Below, one piece after another: positions 42,897-51,601 of a DNA stretch of 64,000 bases. The stretch covers positions 62,001 to 126,000 of the forward strand of contig QJJF01000009.1 of the NCBI GenBank assembly GCA_003202005.1, given 5' to 3'. Each line of letters starts with the position of its first letter. The stretch's first letter is position 1. The notes below the pieces were generated by a model. That model did not search any database. It worked only from the letters and a program-made list of their open reading frames with translations, and had not been told where the DNA came from. The stretch is from Williamsia faeni. GTDB taxonomy: Bacteria; Actinomycetota; Actinomycetes; Mycobacteriales; Mycobacteriaceae. Both the position numbers and the translations under genes were made by a program.

Positions 42897-44386
42897 AGTT
42901 CATCCAGATGATGGACCAGCCCGTCGAACCGGGCGGGCTGGTCGAATGGACTCCCTACACAGAAGGCGGACTCGGCCGATGGACCGAGGACTCCCGCCCC
43001 ACGTCGCACAATCACGAGCTTCACCTCCGTGGCGCGTTCGAGCACCGGCTCCGGACGCAGCGCGAAGGTGGCCGTGAATCCTGGCTCGGTCTGGCGATCG
43101 AGTACGACGAACCGATGTCGGTGCCGGCTGTCCGGGCCACGCTCGCGGGATGGATCGACCGGCATGAGGTTCTCCGCAGCCACGTCGTGATCTGGAGCGA
43201 CCGCCTGGCCCGAATGACCACCGGGCCGGGCACGGTCAAGCTGAAGATGGGTCGGGTGGGCTGGTACACCGAGCCGGCGCCGCTCCTCGATCAGCTCGCC
43301 GGCAACTTCGATCGGGCGACCGCTCCCCTGCAGTGGCCGGCCTACATGTTCGCCACCGTTGCCCGGGAGAAATCGTTCACGCTGTTGTTCGCCGGAGACC
43401 ATTCACTGGTGGACGGCTACTCGCTGATCATGGCGCAGCACGAGCTGATCGCGCTCTACTCCGCAGCCCGGCGCCGGACCGACCATGCGCTACCCGCAGT
43501 CGGCTCCTACGTCGACTTCAGCGCTTACCAGCGACGTGAGGCCGACGCCGCAGGCGCCGATCACGAAGCCATCGCGGTATGGTCCGACTTCCTCCACGAC
43601 ACCGGCGGCAAGCTGCCCGGCTTCGAATTGGCGGATGGACCGGGCGAGGTCATCGCCGAAGACAACGGCGGCTACAACGGTGATAACGAACACATGGACG
43701 GCACCGTCTCCGAGTTGGTTCCGCAGGGCTCGCTGACGTCAGCATTGCTCGACGACGAGCAGACCAACCGGTTCACCGCCGTGTGTTCGGCGGCGGGCGG
43801 TTCGTTGTCGTCGGGTGTTCTGGCGGCACTGGCGGCTGTCTACGCCGAGCTCGGTGGCGGCCCGATCCTGCGATGCGTGATCCCCCGCCACACCCGCGGC
43901 GACCAAGAGTGGTTCGGCGCACTCGGCTGGTTTGTGGCCACGGTCCCCTTCCGCCTCGACACAACCGGAGCGTCCGATTTCGGTCAGCTGATCGATCGGG
44001 CCTCGGACGAGATGCGCCGGGTCCGTAAGGCCGGCACGCTCCCGTTCCTCCGCGTCGGCGAGATACTCGGCCAAAAGCCGGGCGGCGGTGGCGATTTCCC
44101 GGAGCCGAAGTTCGTGGTGTCGTTCATCGATCTCCGGTTCGCACCCGGTCATGCCGAGGCCGACGCCGGCCGGGCGCGAGTTCTGCGAAGCCACAACTAT
44201 TCAGGCGACGAGGTCTACATCTGGATCAACCGGACGGCCTCCGGATTGCGTATCTCTGCCCGCTTCCCGGCGCAGGGCCGCACCCACAACCAGGTCGGCC
44301 GTTATCTGTCCCGGTTCGGCGACTTTCTCAAACAGATCGGTGATCAGAGCACATTCGGATCCTTACCGGCGAGTAGGGAAACCTGA
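42893..44386 (+). CDS. condensation-domain acyltransferase-like protein (PapA-like), copy 2
   Basis: A 497-residue stand-alone condensation-fold protein. HxxxDG is intact in [20 protein letters not shown]. Other motifs parallel copy 1: [40 protein letters not shown] and [18 protein letters not shown]. The two are therefore paralogues that have diverged substantially. It starts in the last codons of the SufE-like gene and ends about 230 bases before accA3, so it interrupts the usual order of Rv3284-Rv3285. Acyl and acceptor substrates are unknown; methylmalonyl-derived lipids are a natural guess. Confidence 0.8.
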   Translation: MKFIQMMDQPVEPGGLVEWTPYTEGGLGRWTEDSRPTSHNHELHLRGAFEHRLRTQREGGRESWLGLAIEYDEPMSVPAVRATLAGWIDRHEVLRSHVVIWSDRLARMTTGPGTVKLKMGRVGWYTEPAPLLDQLAGNFDRATAPLQWPAYMFATVAREKSFTLLFAGDHSLVDGYSLIMAQHELIALYSAARRRTDHALPAVGSYVDFSAYQRREADAAGADHEAIAVWSDFLHDTGGKLPGFELADGPGEVIAEDNGGYNGDNEHMDGTVSELVPQGSLTSALLDDEQTNRFTAVCSAAGGSLSSGVLAALAAVYAELGGGPILRCVIPRHTRGDQEWFGALGWFVATVPFRLDTTGASDFGQLIDRASDEMRRVRKAGTLPFLRVGEILGQKPGGGGDFPEPKFVVSFIDLRFAPGHAEADAGRARVLRSHNYSGDEVYIWINRTASGLRISARFPAQGRTHNQVGRYLSRFGDFLKQIGDQSTFGSLPASRET

Positions 44387-44426
44387 ACCCCCGCGACCGC
44401 CATCTCGGTTACCCGCGAGTAGGTAA
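44363..44426 (+). promoter_or_regulatory. tandem TTACCsGCGAGTAGGkAA elements upstream of accA3
   Basis: Two 18-base elements (44363-44380 and 44409-44426) are identical at 16 positions, 46 bases apart. The first overlaps the end of the condensation-domain gene. The first 13 bases of the second are identical to the complement of the fadE25 palindrome at 29650-29668. They look like binding sites of one regulator. Confidence 0.5.
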
Positions 44427-44481
44427 TCCGGGCCGAGCGAGCGATCCGTGGGTTGGAGTCGAGACTGATCCGCGAGGTGCT

Positions 44482-44487
44482 TAGACT
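44482..44487 (+). promoter_or_regulatory. candidate -10 for accA3
   Basis: TAGACT at 44482-44487 is the best -10 in the 227-base gap before accA3. It would give a leader of about 120 bases. The -35 is weak. Confidence 0.35.
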
Positions 44488-44613
44488 CCACTGAAGCGCT
44501 GTCGTTCATCCACAGACGGACCAGTGCGCCACACCACCAGACATCGATATCCAAGATCGATATCCGACACAGTGTCACCAACGCGCAGACATCCGCGCCC
44601 GACAGGAGATCCA

Positions 44614-46401
44614 GTGCCAAGTCACGCCAGCACAGCACTCACGAAAGTCCTCATCGCCAACCGCGGTGAAATCGCGGTTCGCGTCATCCGCGCCGCGAAG
44701 GATGCCGGACTGACCAGCGTCGCGGTGTACGCCGAACCCGATGCAGACGCACTCTTCGTGAAGCTTGCCGACGAGGCGTTCGCCCTCGGTGGACAGACAT
44801 CGGCCGAGTCCTACCTCGTTTTCGACAAGATCCTCGACGCCGCCGCCAAGTCCGGTGCCGACGCGATCCACCCCGGCTACGGATTCCTTTCCGAAAACGC
44901 CGAGTTCGCCCAGGCCGTCATCGACGCCGGGCTCACCTGGATCGGCCCCTCGCCGCAGTCCATCCGCGACCTCGGCGACAAGGTCACCGCGCGTCACATC
45001 GCGCTGAAGGCCGACGCACCGATGGCTCCCGGCACCAAGGACCCGGTCAAGAACGCCGACGAGATCGTCGCGTTCGCCGAGGAACACGGCGTGCCCGTGG
45101 CCATCAAGGCCGCGTTCGGCGGCGGTGGCCGTGGCATGAAGGTCGCCTACACGATCGATGAGATCCCCGAGCTGTTCGACTCGGCGACCCGTGAGGCCAT
45201 CTCGGCCTTCGGTCGCGGCGAGTGCTTCGTGGAGCGCTACCTCGACAAGGCCCGCCACGTCGAGGCGCAGGTCATCGCCGACCAGCACGGCAACGTCATC
45301 GTCGCCGGCACCCGCGACTGCTCGCTGCAGCGCCGCTTCCAGAAGCTCGTCGAGGAGGCCCCCGCGCCGTTCCTGACGGCAGAACAGCGGGAAAGAATCC
45401 ACTCTTCGGCCAAGGCCATCTGCAAGGAAGCCGGCTACTACGGCGCCGGCACCGTGGAGTTCCTCGTCGGCAACGACGGCCTTGTCTCGTTCCTCGAGGT
45501 CAACACCCGCCTGCAGGTCGAGCACCCGGTCACTGAAGAGACCGCCGGCATCGACCTCGTTCGCCAGCAGTTCCGCATCGCCGCCGGCGAAAAGCTGGAG
45601 TTCACCGAGGACCCCGCACCGCGCGGCCACTCGTTCGAGTTCCGAATCAACGGTGAAGATGCCGGTCGCGGCTTCCTGCCCGCCCCCGGACCCATCAGCG
45701 TCTACAAGGAGCCGACCGGCCCCGGCGTGCGCGTCGACTCCGGTGTCGTCGAAGGGGACGTCATCGGCGGCCAGTTCGACTCGATGCTGGCCAAGCTGAT
45801 CGTCACCGGCGAGAACCGTGAGCAGGCACTGGAGCGTTCACGCCGTGCACTGGCCGAGTTCCAGGTCGAGGGACTGGCCACCGTGCTGCCGTTCCACCGC
45901 CACATCGTCTCCAACCCGGCCTTCATCGGCGACGGCGAGAAGTTCGACATCTACACCAAATGGATCGAGACCGACTGGGACAACCAGATCGAGCCCTACA
46001 CCGGCGCACAGCCGATCGAAGAGGACGAGGCCGAGCCGCGCAAGACCGTTGTGGTCGAGGTCGGTGGACGCCGCCTCGAGGTTTCGCTGCCCGGCGATCT
46101 GGCCATCGGCAACGGTGGTGGCAACGGCGCGGTCAAGAAGAAGCCCAAGTCGCGTACCCGCGCCAAGGGCGGAGCTTCCGCTGCTTCCGGTGATGCCGTG
46201 ACCGCTCCCATGCAAGGCACCGTCGTAAAGGTCGCCGTCACCGAAGGCCAGGAAGTCGCCGCCGGTGAACTGGTCGTGGTGCTCGAGGCCATGAAGATGG
46301 AAAACCCCGTCACCGCCCACAAGGACGGCGTTGTCACCGGCCTGAGCATCGAAGCCGGCGCAGCCGTCACGCAGGGCACCGTCCTGTTCGAGCTCAAGTA
46401 G
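44614..46401 (+). CDS. accA3: biotin carboxylase/carrier subunit AccA3
   Basis: Alpha subunit shared by acyl-CoA carboxylases of malonyl-, methylmalonyl- and long-chain-acyl-CoA pathways; corresponds to Rv3285. In 595 residues it has the start [33 protein letters not shown], the glycine-rich ATP loop GGGGRGMKV, and [29 protein letters not shown] lysine-rich linker leads to the biotinyl domain, with the biotinylated Lys in [14 protein letters not shown] 44614 has AGGAGA close upstream; the frame is open further to 44524. Confidence 0.95.
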   Translation: MPSHASTALTKVLIANRGEIAVRVIRAAKDAGLTSVAVYAEPDADALFVKLADEAFALGGQTSAESYLVFDKILDAAAKSGADAIHPGYGFLSENAEFAQAVIDAGLTWIGPSPQSIRDLGDKVTARHIALKADAPMAPGTKDPVKNADEIVAFAEEHGVPVAIKAAFGGGGRGMKVAYTIDEIPELFDSATREAISAFGRGECFVERYLDKARHVEAQVIADQHGNVIVAGTRDCSLQRRFQKLVEEAPAPFLTAEQRERIHSSAKAICKEAGYYGAGTVEFLVGNDGLVSFLEVNTRLQVEHPVTEETAGIDLVRQQFRIAAGEKLEFTEDPAPRGHSFEFRINGEDAGRGFLPAPGPISVYKEPTGPGVRVDSGVVEGDVIGGQFDSMLAKLIVTGENREQALERSRRALAEFQVEGLATVLPFHRHIVSNPAFIGDGEKFDIYTKWIETDWDNQIEPYTGAQPIEEDEAEPRKTVVVEVGGRRLEVSLPGDLAIGNGGGNGAVKKKPKSRTRAKGGASAASGDAVTAPMQGTVVKVAVTEGQEVAAGELVVVLEAMKMENPVTAHKDGVVTGLSIEAGAAVTQGTVLFELK

Positions 46402-46473
46402 GCGATAGCCATCGAAGCGGTCGAGATCAACGCGGGCGCGTGGTACCTCCGCGCGTACCGCGATGATGACCGG

Positions 46474-46755
46474 GTGTCCGACCGGCCGGCCCTGGCGCTG
46501 GCCGGTGTCACCGACCCCGACTACGTCCGATCGTGCGAGGCGGGCTGGGCCGACGAGACCCGGTTCACCTGGGCGGTCTGCGAACCGACCACCGGTGAGA
46601 TGCTTGCGGAGGTCGCCCTCGAACCCGAGGGCGACACCTATCTCGCACAGTTGACGGGCTTCGCCCGTGATGGCCATCAGCTCGCGCTGGAAGCCGCCAA
46701 AACGGTCGTCCGCCGATTCGGTGAAGGCGCACTCGGCTACACGATCCGGGACTGA
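46474..46755 (+). CDS. GNAT-like N-terminal fragment behind accA3
   Basis: A 93-residue frame from GTG 46474, in the same reading frame as accA3. Coding-looking sequence starts earlier, right after the accA3 TAG (46399-46401): GAWYLRAYRDDDRVSDRPALAL resembles the first strand and helix of a GNAT acetyltransferase, but no ATG, GTG or TTG exists before 46474. The end ARGALGYTI-like (EGALGYTIRD) stops where a GNAT protein would continue to its acetyl-CoA loop. It may be half of a GNAT fold, a decayed gene, or start at a rare ATA/ATC. A weak call. Confidence 0.45.
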   Translation: MSDRPALALAGVTDPDYVRSCEAGWADETRFTWAVCEPTTGEMLAEVALEPEGDTYLAQLTGFARDGHQLALEAAKTVVRRFGEGALGYTIRD

Positions 46756-46775
46756 CGCTCTCGACGAGCACTCTT

Positions 46776-46854
46776 CACAGAACCACCCGTTCCAGGCATT
46801 TCCACACGTTGCACCGTGCAACGAGTGGAAATGACTCCAGCGGGTGGTTTTGTG
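46776..46854. repeat. 38-bp imperfect inverted repeat (long hairpin)
   Basis: The arms 46776-46813 and 46817-46854 match at 32 of 38 positions with a 3-base loop; two of the six mismatches are G-U in RNA. The inner and outer segments (CGTTGCA, CATTTCCAC, AACCACCCG) are perfect. It lies between two convergent genes (GNAT-like and MobA-like) and could act as a bidirectional terminator; it is also long enough to be a mobile hairpin element. Confidence 0.85.
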
Positions 46855-46865
46855 CTGCCGCGGTT

Positions 46866-47417
46866 TCAGGCGTCCGGGTAGTCGTGGTCGAGACCGGTAC
46901 CGAGGTCGCCACATTCGACGTCGATGACGTCGTCGCGGGTGGCCAGGTACGGTCCGGCACCACGATCACCGGACAGGATGTCGAGCACCGCGTCGAGATG
47001 TTCGGCACCGAGAAAGACCGGGTGCCCCGCCTTCCCGGAATGTGTTGCCCGGGCCACCGCGGTAGCGGTCGGGCCCGCCGCCTCCAGCAGTCGTCTCACC
47101 TGCGCGGCGGTCGTGTCGGGGATGTCAACAACATGTAAAACCACCCCGGTCAAACCCTCGCGTTCACGGGCCCGGATCAGTCCCGCCCGGACTGATTCAC
47201 TGAGCCCGTCACGCCACTTCTCGACCCGGACAGCGCTGGCTCGCGGCGGCATCGGGGGCTCGGCGGCACCCACGGTCACCAACACCTGCGTGCACCCGCC
47301 TTCAGCCAGTGCACGGACTCCCGATTGCAACCACTCACCCTCTGCAGCAAGCACTTTCGGCATCCCGAACCGGGTTCCTCCACCGGCCGCCAGCAGCACG
47401 CCCACCACCTCGGGCAC
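46866..47417 (-). CDS. MobA-like nucleotidyltransferase
   Basis: An NTP_transf_3 protein of 183 residues, as found in molybdenum cofactor cytidylyl/guanylyltransferases. The N-terminus is VVGVLLAAGGGTRFGMPKVL (nucleotide loop), followed by VVDIPDTTAAQV and the end of the fold GKAGHPVFLGAEHLDAVLDILSGDRGA. GTG 47417 puts the family core at residue 4, with GAGGGA 9 bases upstream; GTG 47456 and ATG 47510 are alternatives. Next to a urate/xanthine permease it may serve a xanthine-dehydrogenase-type molybdoenzyme, but no such gene is in the window. Confidence 0.75.
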   Translation of the reverse strand: MPEVVGVLLAAGGGTRFGMPKVLAAEGEWLQSGVRALAEGGCTQVLVTVGAAEPPMPPRASAVRVEKWRDGLSESVRAGLIRAREREGLTGVVLHVVDIPDTTAAQVRRLLEAAGPTATAVARATHSGKAGHPVFLGAEHLDAVLDILSGDRGAGPYLATRDDVIDVECGDLGTGLDHDYPDA

Positions 47418-47540
47418 CCCGGTTCGTCCCTCGTCATCGACTCCCACGCGACTCACCGCCAACCTCTCACCGGTCCCCTGCCGCGACAACCTCTGTCGCC
47501 CACCCATCACATACGATCACGGCACCACACCCCTACCGCC

Positions 47541-47552
47541 CGGATATATCCG
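47541..47552. promoter_or_regulatory. 12-bp perfect palindrome upstream of the permease
   Basis: CGGATATATCCG is a perfect palindrome in the 263-base gap between the divergent MobA-like and permease genes. It may be an operator, for example for a urate-responsive MarR or GntR regulator. No such regulator gene is adjacent. Position and symmetry are all that is seen. Confidence 0.35.
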
Positions 47553-47680
47553 TTTTGCTCGCCGAGCGGATGACCCGACTTGGGGTGATCCTTGTGTTCC
47601 ATGCGCGCAGCGGTCAGTCCCTTGCCGGCCCGCTGAGCGTCCTGTTTGAAAACGAATACACCATCCCCGAGGTAGTCCGA

Positions 47681-49693
47681 ATGAGCAGCGAAACCGAGAA
47701 CGACGCCACACCCGCCGACCCGGCACCTACTCCGGATCCGGCGAAGAAAAAGAAGAAGCGCGTCCATCCGGTCGACGAGGTCCCACCCGCCGGAAAACTG
47801 GTCACCCTCGGTTTGCAGCACGTCATCGCCTTCTACGCCGGCGCCGTCCTCGTCCCGTTGATCATCGCGGGCGCGATCGGCCTCGACGACAAAGCGCTGA
47901 CGATGCTCATCACGGCCGACCTTTTCACCTGTGGCATCGCCTCACTGCTGCAGGCGGTGGGCATCTGGAAGATCGGGGTCCGGCTGCCGCTGTTGCAGGG
48001 CATCACCTTCGCGGCGCTCGCGCCCGTCATCAAGATCGCCAACGAGAACGGTGGCGGCCGGGTCGGACTTCTCACCGTGTACGGCGCGGTCATCTGTGCC
48101 GGGGTGTTCACGTTCTTCATCGCCCCGCATTTCGCGAAACTCATCCGGTTCTTCCCGCCGGTGGTCACCGGCTCGGTGATCACCATCATCGGAATCGCAC
48201 TGCTCCCCGTGGGTATCGGCGACGCCACCACCGACCCGGCCACCCACACCTCGGATCCCGGGAACAGCCGCTGGCTGATCTATGCGGTCGGCACCATTTT
48301 CCTGATCGTCCTGATGCAGCGCTTTTTCCGGGGGTTCCTCGCGACCATCGCGGTGCTCCTCGGATTGGTGATCGGAACCTTCATCGCCTGGACCTTGGGC
48401 GACACCACTTTCAGCGCGGTCGGTCAGGCCGATTGGGTGGGCTTCACACCACCGTTCGCGTTCGGTATGCCCCGCTTCGACATCATCGCGATCGTCTCGA
48501 TGATCGTGGTCCTGATGATCATCGCCGTGGAATCCACGGGTTCGGTCTTCGCGACCGGCGAAATCGTCGGCAAGCGCATCAAAAAGGAAGACATCGCGGC
48601 GACGGTCCGCGCCGACGGCCTGGCCACCGTGATCGGTGGCATCTTCAACTCTTTCCCGTACACCGCCTTCTCCGAGAATGTCGGCCTGGTTCGGCTGACG
48701 GGCGTCAAGAGCCGCTGGGTGGTCGCTGCCGCCGGCGGGATCATGATCATGCTGGGTCTGCTCCCCAAGACCGCGAAGGTTGTCGAGGCGATCCCGGCGC
48801 CGGTGCTCGGTGGCGCTGCCATGACCCTGTTCGCCACGGTGGCGGTTGTCGGCATCCACACCCTGGGAAAGGTCGACTTCACCGATCATCGCAACCTGAT
48901 CATCGTCAGCACCTCCCTGGCGATGGGTCTCTACGTCGAGTTCTCACAGTCCTCGGCACCGTCGCAGGCCATCGTCGACGGCGAGGTCGTCGACATCCCG
49001 GCCACATCGGGTGTCGACCAGGCGGTCCCGGGACTCCTCGAGATCCCGTTCGGGGCCGGCATCACCATGGGCGCCCTGACCGCGATCGGATTGAACATCT
49101 TGTTCTTCCACACGGGCAGTCGTGGCGTGGCCGTCGCCGGCAGCGGTGCGATTCGACTCGCACAGGTCAACGACATGACGCAGGCGCAGTTCCGCGAGAC
49201 GTTCGGTAGCCTGGTCCAGAACGTCACCTGGGTGCTCGACCGCGCGTATGAGCAACGTCCGTTCGACAGTGCACATGACCTGCGCGCCTCATTCCAGGAG
49301 GCATTGCTCACCGGCAGCGACGACCAGCAGATCGAATTGATCCGGTCGTTCCCCGATCTCGATGCGGAAGACGAAGTCGGTGACATGATCGCCTCGGATC
49401 ACACCGCCTTGTCCAATCTCGAAGAGGAAGAGCACGACAACATCGTCGAGCTGGCCAAGGCCTATCGTCAGCAATTCGGTTTCCCGCTGGTGATCTGCGC
49501 CCGTGAGACCGAGCGATACGAGCGGGTACTGCGCAATGGCTGGACCCGGATGGACAATGCCGCGACGAGTGAGAAGTCGTTCGCGCTCATCGAGATCGCG
49601 AAGATCGCGAACTACCGTTTCGATGATCTGGTCGCCGATGCCAACCCCATCATCTCGGCGCGGTTCAACCGTTTCCAAGACGTCATGGGCTGA
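47681..49693 (+). CDS. NCS2 purine permease fused to a degenerate OHCU-decarboxylase domain
   Basis: A 670-residue fusion. Residues 40-480 are a nucleobase-cation symporter-2 permease: GLQHVIAFYAGAVLVPL (46-62), 12 or more membrane helices and the family motif NSFPYTAFSENVGLVRLTGV (323-342). It would import urate or xanthine. Residues 493-652 resemble OHCU decarboxylase (UraD): HDNIVELAKAYRQQFGFPLVICA and EKSFALIEIAKIANYRFDDLV. The catalytic His of UraD (HPxL/HPRIG) is replaced by Phe557 in RSFPDL, so decarboxylation is unlikely. ATG 47681 has GAGG 8 bases upstream. Three urate-degradation genes follow. Confidence 0.88.
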   Translation: MSSETENDATPADPAPTPDPAKKKKKRVHPVDEVPPAGKLVTLGLQHVIAFYAGAVLVPLIIAGAIGLDDKALTMLITADLFTCGIASLLQAVGIWKIGVRLPLLQGITFAALAPVIKIANENGGGRVGLLTVYGAVICAGVFTFFIAPHFAKLIRFFPPVVTGSVITIIGIALLPVGIGDATTDPATHTSDPGNSRWLIYAVGTIFLIVLMQRFFRGFLATIAVLLGLVIGTFIAWTLGDTTFSAVGQADWVGFTPPFAFGMPRFDIIAIVSMIVVLMIIAVESTGSVFATGEIVGKRIKKEDIAATVRADGLATVIGGIFNSFPYTAFSENVGLVRLTGVKSRWVVAAAGGIMIMLGLLPKTAKVVEAIPAPVLGGAAMTLFATVAVVGIHTLGKVDFTDHRNLIIVSTSLAMGLYVEFSQSSAPSQAIVDGEVVDIPATSGVDQAVPGLLEIPFGAGITMGALTAIGLNILFFHTGSRGVAVAGSGAIRLAQVNDMTQAQFRETFGSLVQNVTWVLDRAYEQRPFDSAHDLRASFQEALLTGSDDQQIELIRSFPDLDAEDEVGDMIASDHTALSNLEEEEHDNIVELAKAYRQQFGFPLVICARETERYERVLRNGWTRMDNAATSEKSFALIEIAKIANYRFDDLVADANPIISARFNRFQDVMG

Positions 49694-49739
49694 TCCACAA
49701 TCAACGAGCAGCGTTACAAGAAAAGACGGAGGACATCAC

Positions 49740-50279
49740 GTGCGACGAGTTGACTGGCGAGGCCTGGATAGCTTCAACGAATTGCGCCAGAGTCAAGCAA
49801 TTCACGCCCTCTACGAATGTTGCACCTCCCGGATCTGGGCGATCCGGGTGGCTGCCGGACGTCCCTTTGTGGACCAGGAGGCCTTGTTCGAGCGTGCCGA
49901 CCTGATCCTGGCCGAACTCACCGACGCCGATCTCGACGAAGCTCTCGACGGACATCCACGGATCGGCGACAAACCGGACAACGCCTCGTCGGCGAGCGAG
50001 CAGTCCGGCGTCACCGGCGCCGAGTCGGAGGTCCTCGACGACCTCAAGAAGGGCAACGCCGAATACGAGGCCAAGTTCGGGCACGTCTACCTGGTGTTCG
50101 CGAACGGCCGCCCCGCGGCAGAACTGCTGGCAATCCTCAAGGAACGCCTCAGGAACAGCCCGGAGACCGAGCGGCGCGTCATGCGGATGGAGTTGTCGAA
50201 GATCAATCGGCGACGGCTGACCATCATGCTGGAACCAGCCGTGAAATACGTCACCGACGAAGACGTGCTCACCGGATGA
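49740..50279 (+). CDS. uraD: OHCU decarboxylase (UraD)
   Basis: Converts 2-oxo-4-hydroxy-4-carboxy-5-ureidoimidazoline to S-allantoin, the last step of uricolysis. The 179 residues carry the full active-site set: His72 in GHPRIGDKP, then SSASEQSGV with Glu87-Gln88, and GHVYLVFANGRPAAELLAIL. GTG 49740 has GGAGG 7 bases upstream. It is 46 bases after the permease fusion, which carries an inactive version of the same fold. Confidence 0.92.
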   Translation: MRRVDWRGLDSFNELRQSQAIHALYECCTSRIWAIRVAAGRPFVDQEALFERADLILAELTDADLDEALDGHPRIGDKPDNASSASEQSGVTGAESEVLDDLKKGNAEYEAKFGHVYLVFANGRPAAELLAILKERLRNSPETERRVMRMELSKINRRRLTIMLEPAVKYVTDEDVLTG

Positions 50280-50329
50280 TCGACATGATCGAGGTGGCAT
50301 GATCGGAGGATGATGATCGAGGACACCCG

Positions 50330-50656
50330 GTGAGCAGTCTGAGTACCCACGTACTCGATGCGGTCACCGGACTTCCGGCGGCCGGCATGGCCGTCACACT
50401 CTGCACCTCCGATGGAGTCAAGATAGCCTCTGGTACAACGGATTCCGATGGCCGGATCACGTCGATCGGCGACGATGACCTGGCCGCGGGTACATATCAA
50501 CTGACGTTCGACACCGGAACATGGTTCGGTGACCGCCGGATTGAGCACTTCTACCCCAAGGTGTCGATTGCTTTTGCGGCCTCCGATACCTCTCGGCACT
50601 ACCACGTGCCGTTGTTACTCAGCCCCTATGCCTATTCGACGTATCGGGGTAGCTGA
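50330..50656 (+). CDS. uraH: 5-hydroxyisourate hydrolase
   Basis: Transthyretin-like enzyme that hydrolyses 5-hydroxyisourate made by uricase. The 108-residue protein has the N-terminal STHVLDAVTGLPAAGMAV (catalytic His), the Arg/His residues in HYHVPLLLSPYAYSTY, and the C-terminal signature YSTYRGS that separates the enzyme from transthyretin. GTG 50330 is after GGAGGATGATG. It sits between uraD and uricase, completing the pathway. Confidence 0.94.
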   Translation: MSSLSTHVLDAVTGLPAAGMAVTLCTSDGVKIASGTTDSDGRITSIGDDDLAAGTYQLTFDTGTWFGDRRIEHFYPKVSIAFAASDTSRHYHVPLLLSPYAYSTYRGS

Positions 50657-50681
50657 TCCAAAGAGAAAGTGACACAACACA

Positions 50682-51590
50682 ATGGGCATCATCCTTGGCG
50701 AAAACCAGTACGGGAAAGCCGAGAACCGCGTCGTTCGGATCTATCGGGATTCACCGCGCCACGAAATCAAGGACATCAACGTCGGAACGTCGCTGCGTGG
50801 CGATTTCTCGGCGGCCCATCTCGATGGTGACCAGCGCAAGGTCCTGCCCACCGATACCCAGAAGCAGACCGCGTACGCGTACGCCAAAGAAAAGGGCATC
50901 GAGAGCATCGAGAAGTACGCTCTCGCACTCGCCTATCGGTTCGTCGACAACAACGAACCGGTCGAAGGCGCACGGATCGAGGTCGAGGAATACAGCTGGG
51001 AACGGGCGGTGGTCGACGGTGTCGAACACGACCACACGTGGGTCCGCAAAGGACAGGAGGTCCGGACCGCGGACATCACGGTCGAAGGCAAGGGCGATGA
51101 TCAAAAGACCTGGGTGATAGGTGGTTTGAAGGATCTGGTGGTCCTGAAGTCGACCGGTTCCGAGTTCCACGATTTCCTCGAGGACGAATACACCGTTCTG
51201 GAGCCGACCAATGATCGGGTGATGTCGACATCACTGGTGGCGAAGTGGCGATTCACCACGACAGACGTCGACTGGGAGGTTGTGTATCCGGCGGTCAAGC
51301 AGATCATCGTCGAGAAGTTTGCGACGGTGCACTCACTTGCCTTGCAGCAGACTCTGTTTCAGATCGGCAAGGCGATCCTGGAAGCGTTCGAGTACATCGC
51401 CGAGGTCAAGTTGTCGGCACCGAACATCCACCATTTCGTCTACGACCTCTCCCGTTTCGGCCTGGAGAACAACAATGAGGTGTTCAACGCAGATGACCGC
51501 CCGTACGGATTGATCCAGGCCACGGTCACCCGCGACGACGCTCCTGACGCCGGTCCGTCCTGGACACCCCAACGGGCCTGGTTGAGCTAG
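50682..51590 (+). CDS. uox: urate oxidase (uricase)
   Basis: Cofactor-free oxidase that converts urate to 5-hydroxyisourate. It is a T-fold protein of 302 residues with NQYGKAENRVVRIYRD (catalytic Lys), LPTDTQKQTAYAYAKEKG (catalytic Thr and start of motif I), FATVHSLALQQTLFQIGKAIL and SAPNIHHFVYDL (His and Asn at the active site). Length is normal. ATG 50682 follows AAAGAGAAAG. It is the last gene of the uricolytic run. Confidence 0.95.
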   Translation: MGIILGENQYGKAENRVVRIYRDSPRHEIKDINVGTSLRGDFSAAHLDGDQRKVLPTDTQKQTAYAYAKEKGIESIEKYALALAYRFVDNNEPVEGARIEVEEYSWERAVVDGVEHDHTWVRKGQEVRTADITVEGKGDDQKTWVIGGLKDLVVLKSTGSEFHDFLEDEYTVLEPTNDRVMSTSLVAKWRFTTTDVDWEVVYPAVKQIIVEKFATVHSLALQQTLFQIGKAILEAFEYIAEVKLSAPNIHHFVYDLSRFGLENNNEVFNADDRPYGLIQATVTRDDAPDAGPSWTPQRAWLS

Positions 51591-51601
51591 CCACACCCTC
51601 T

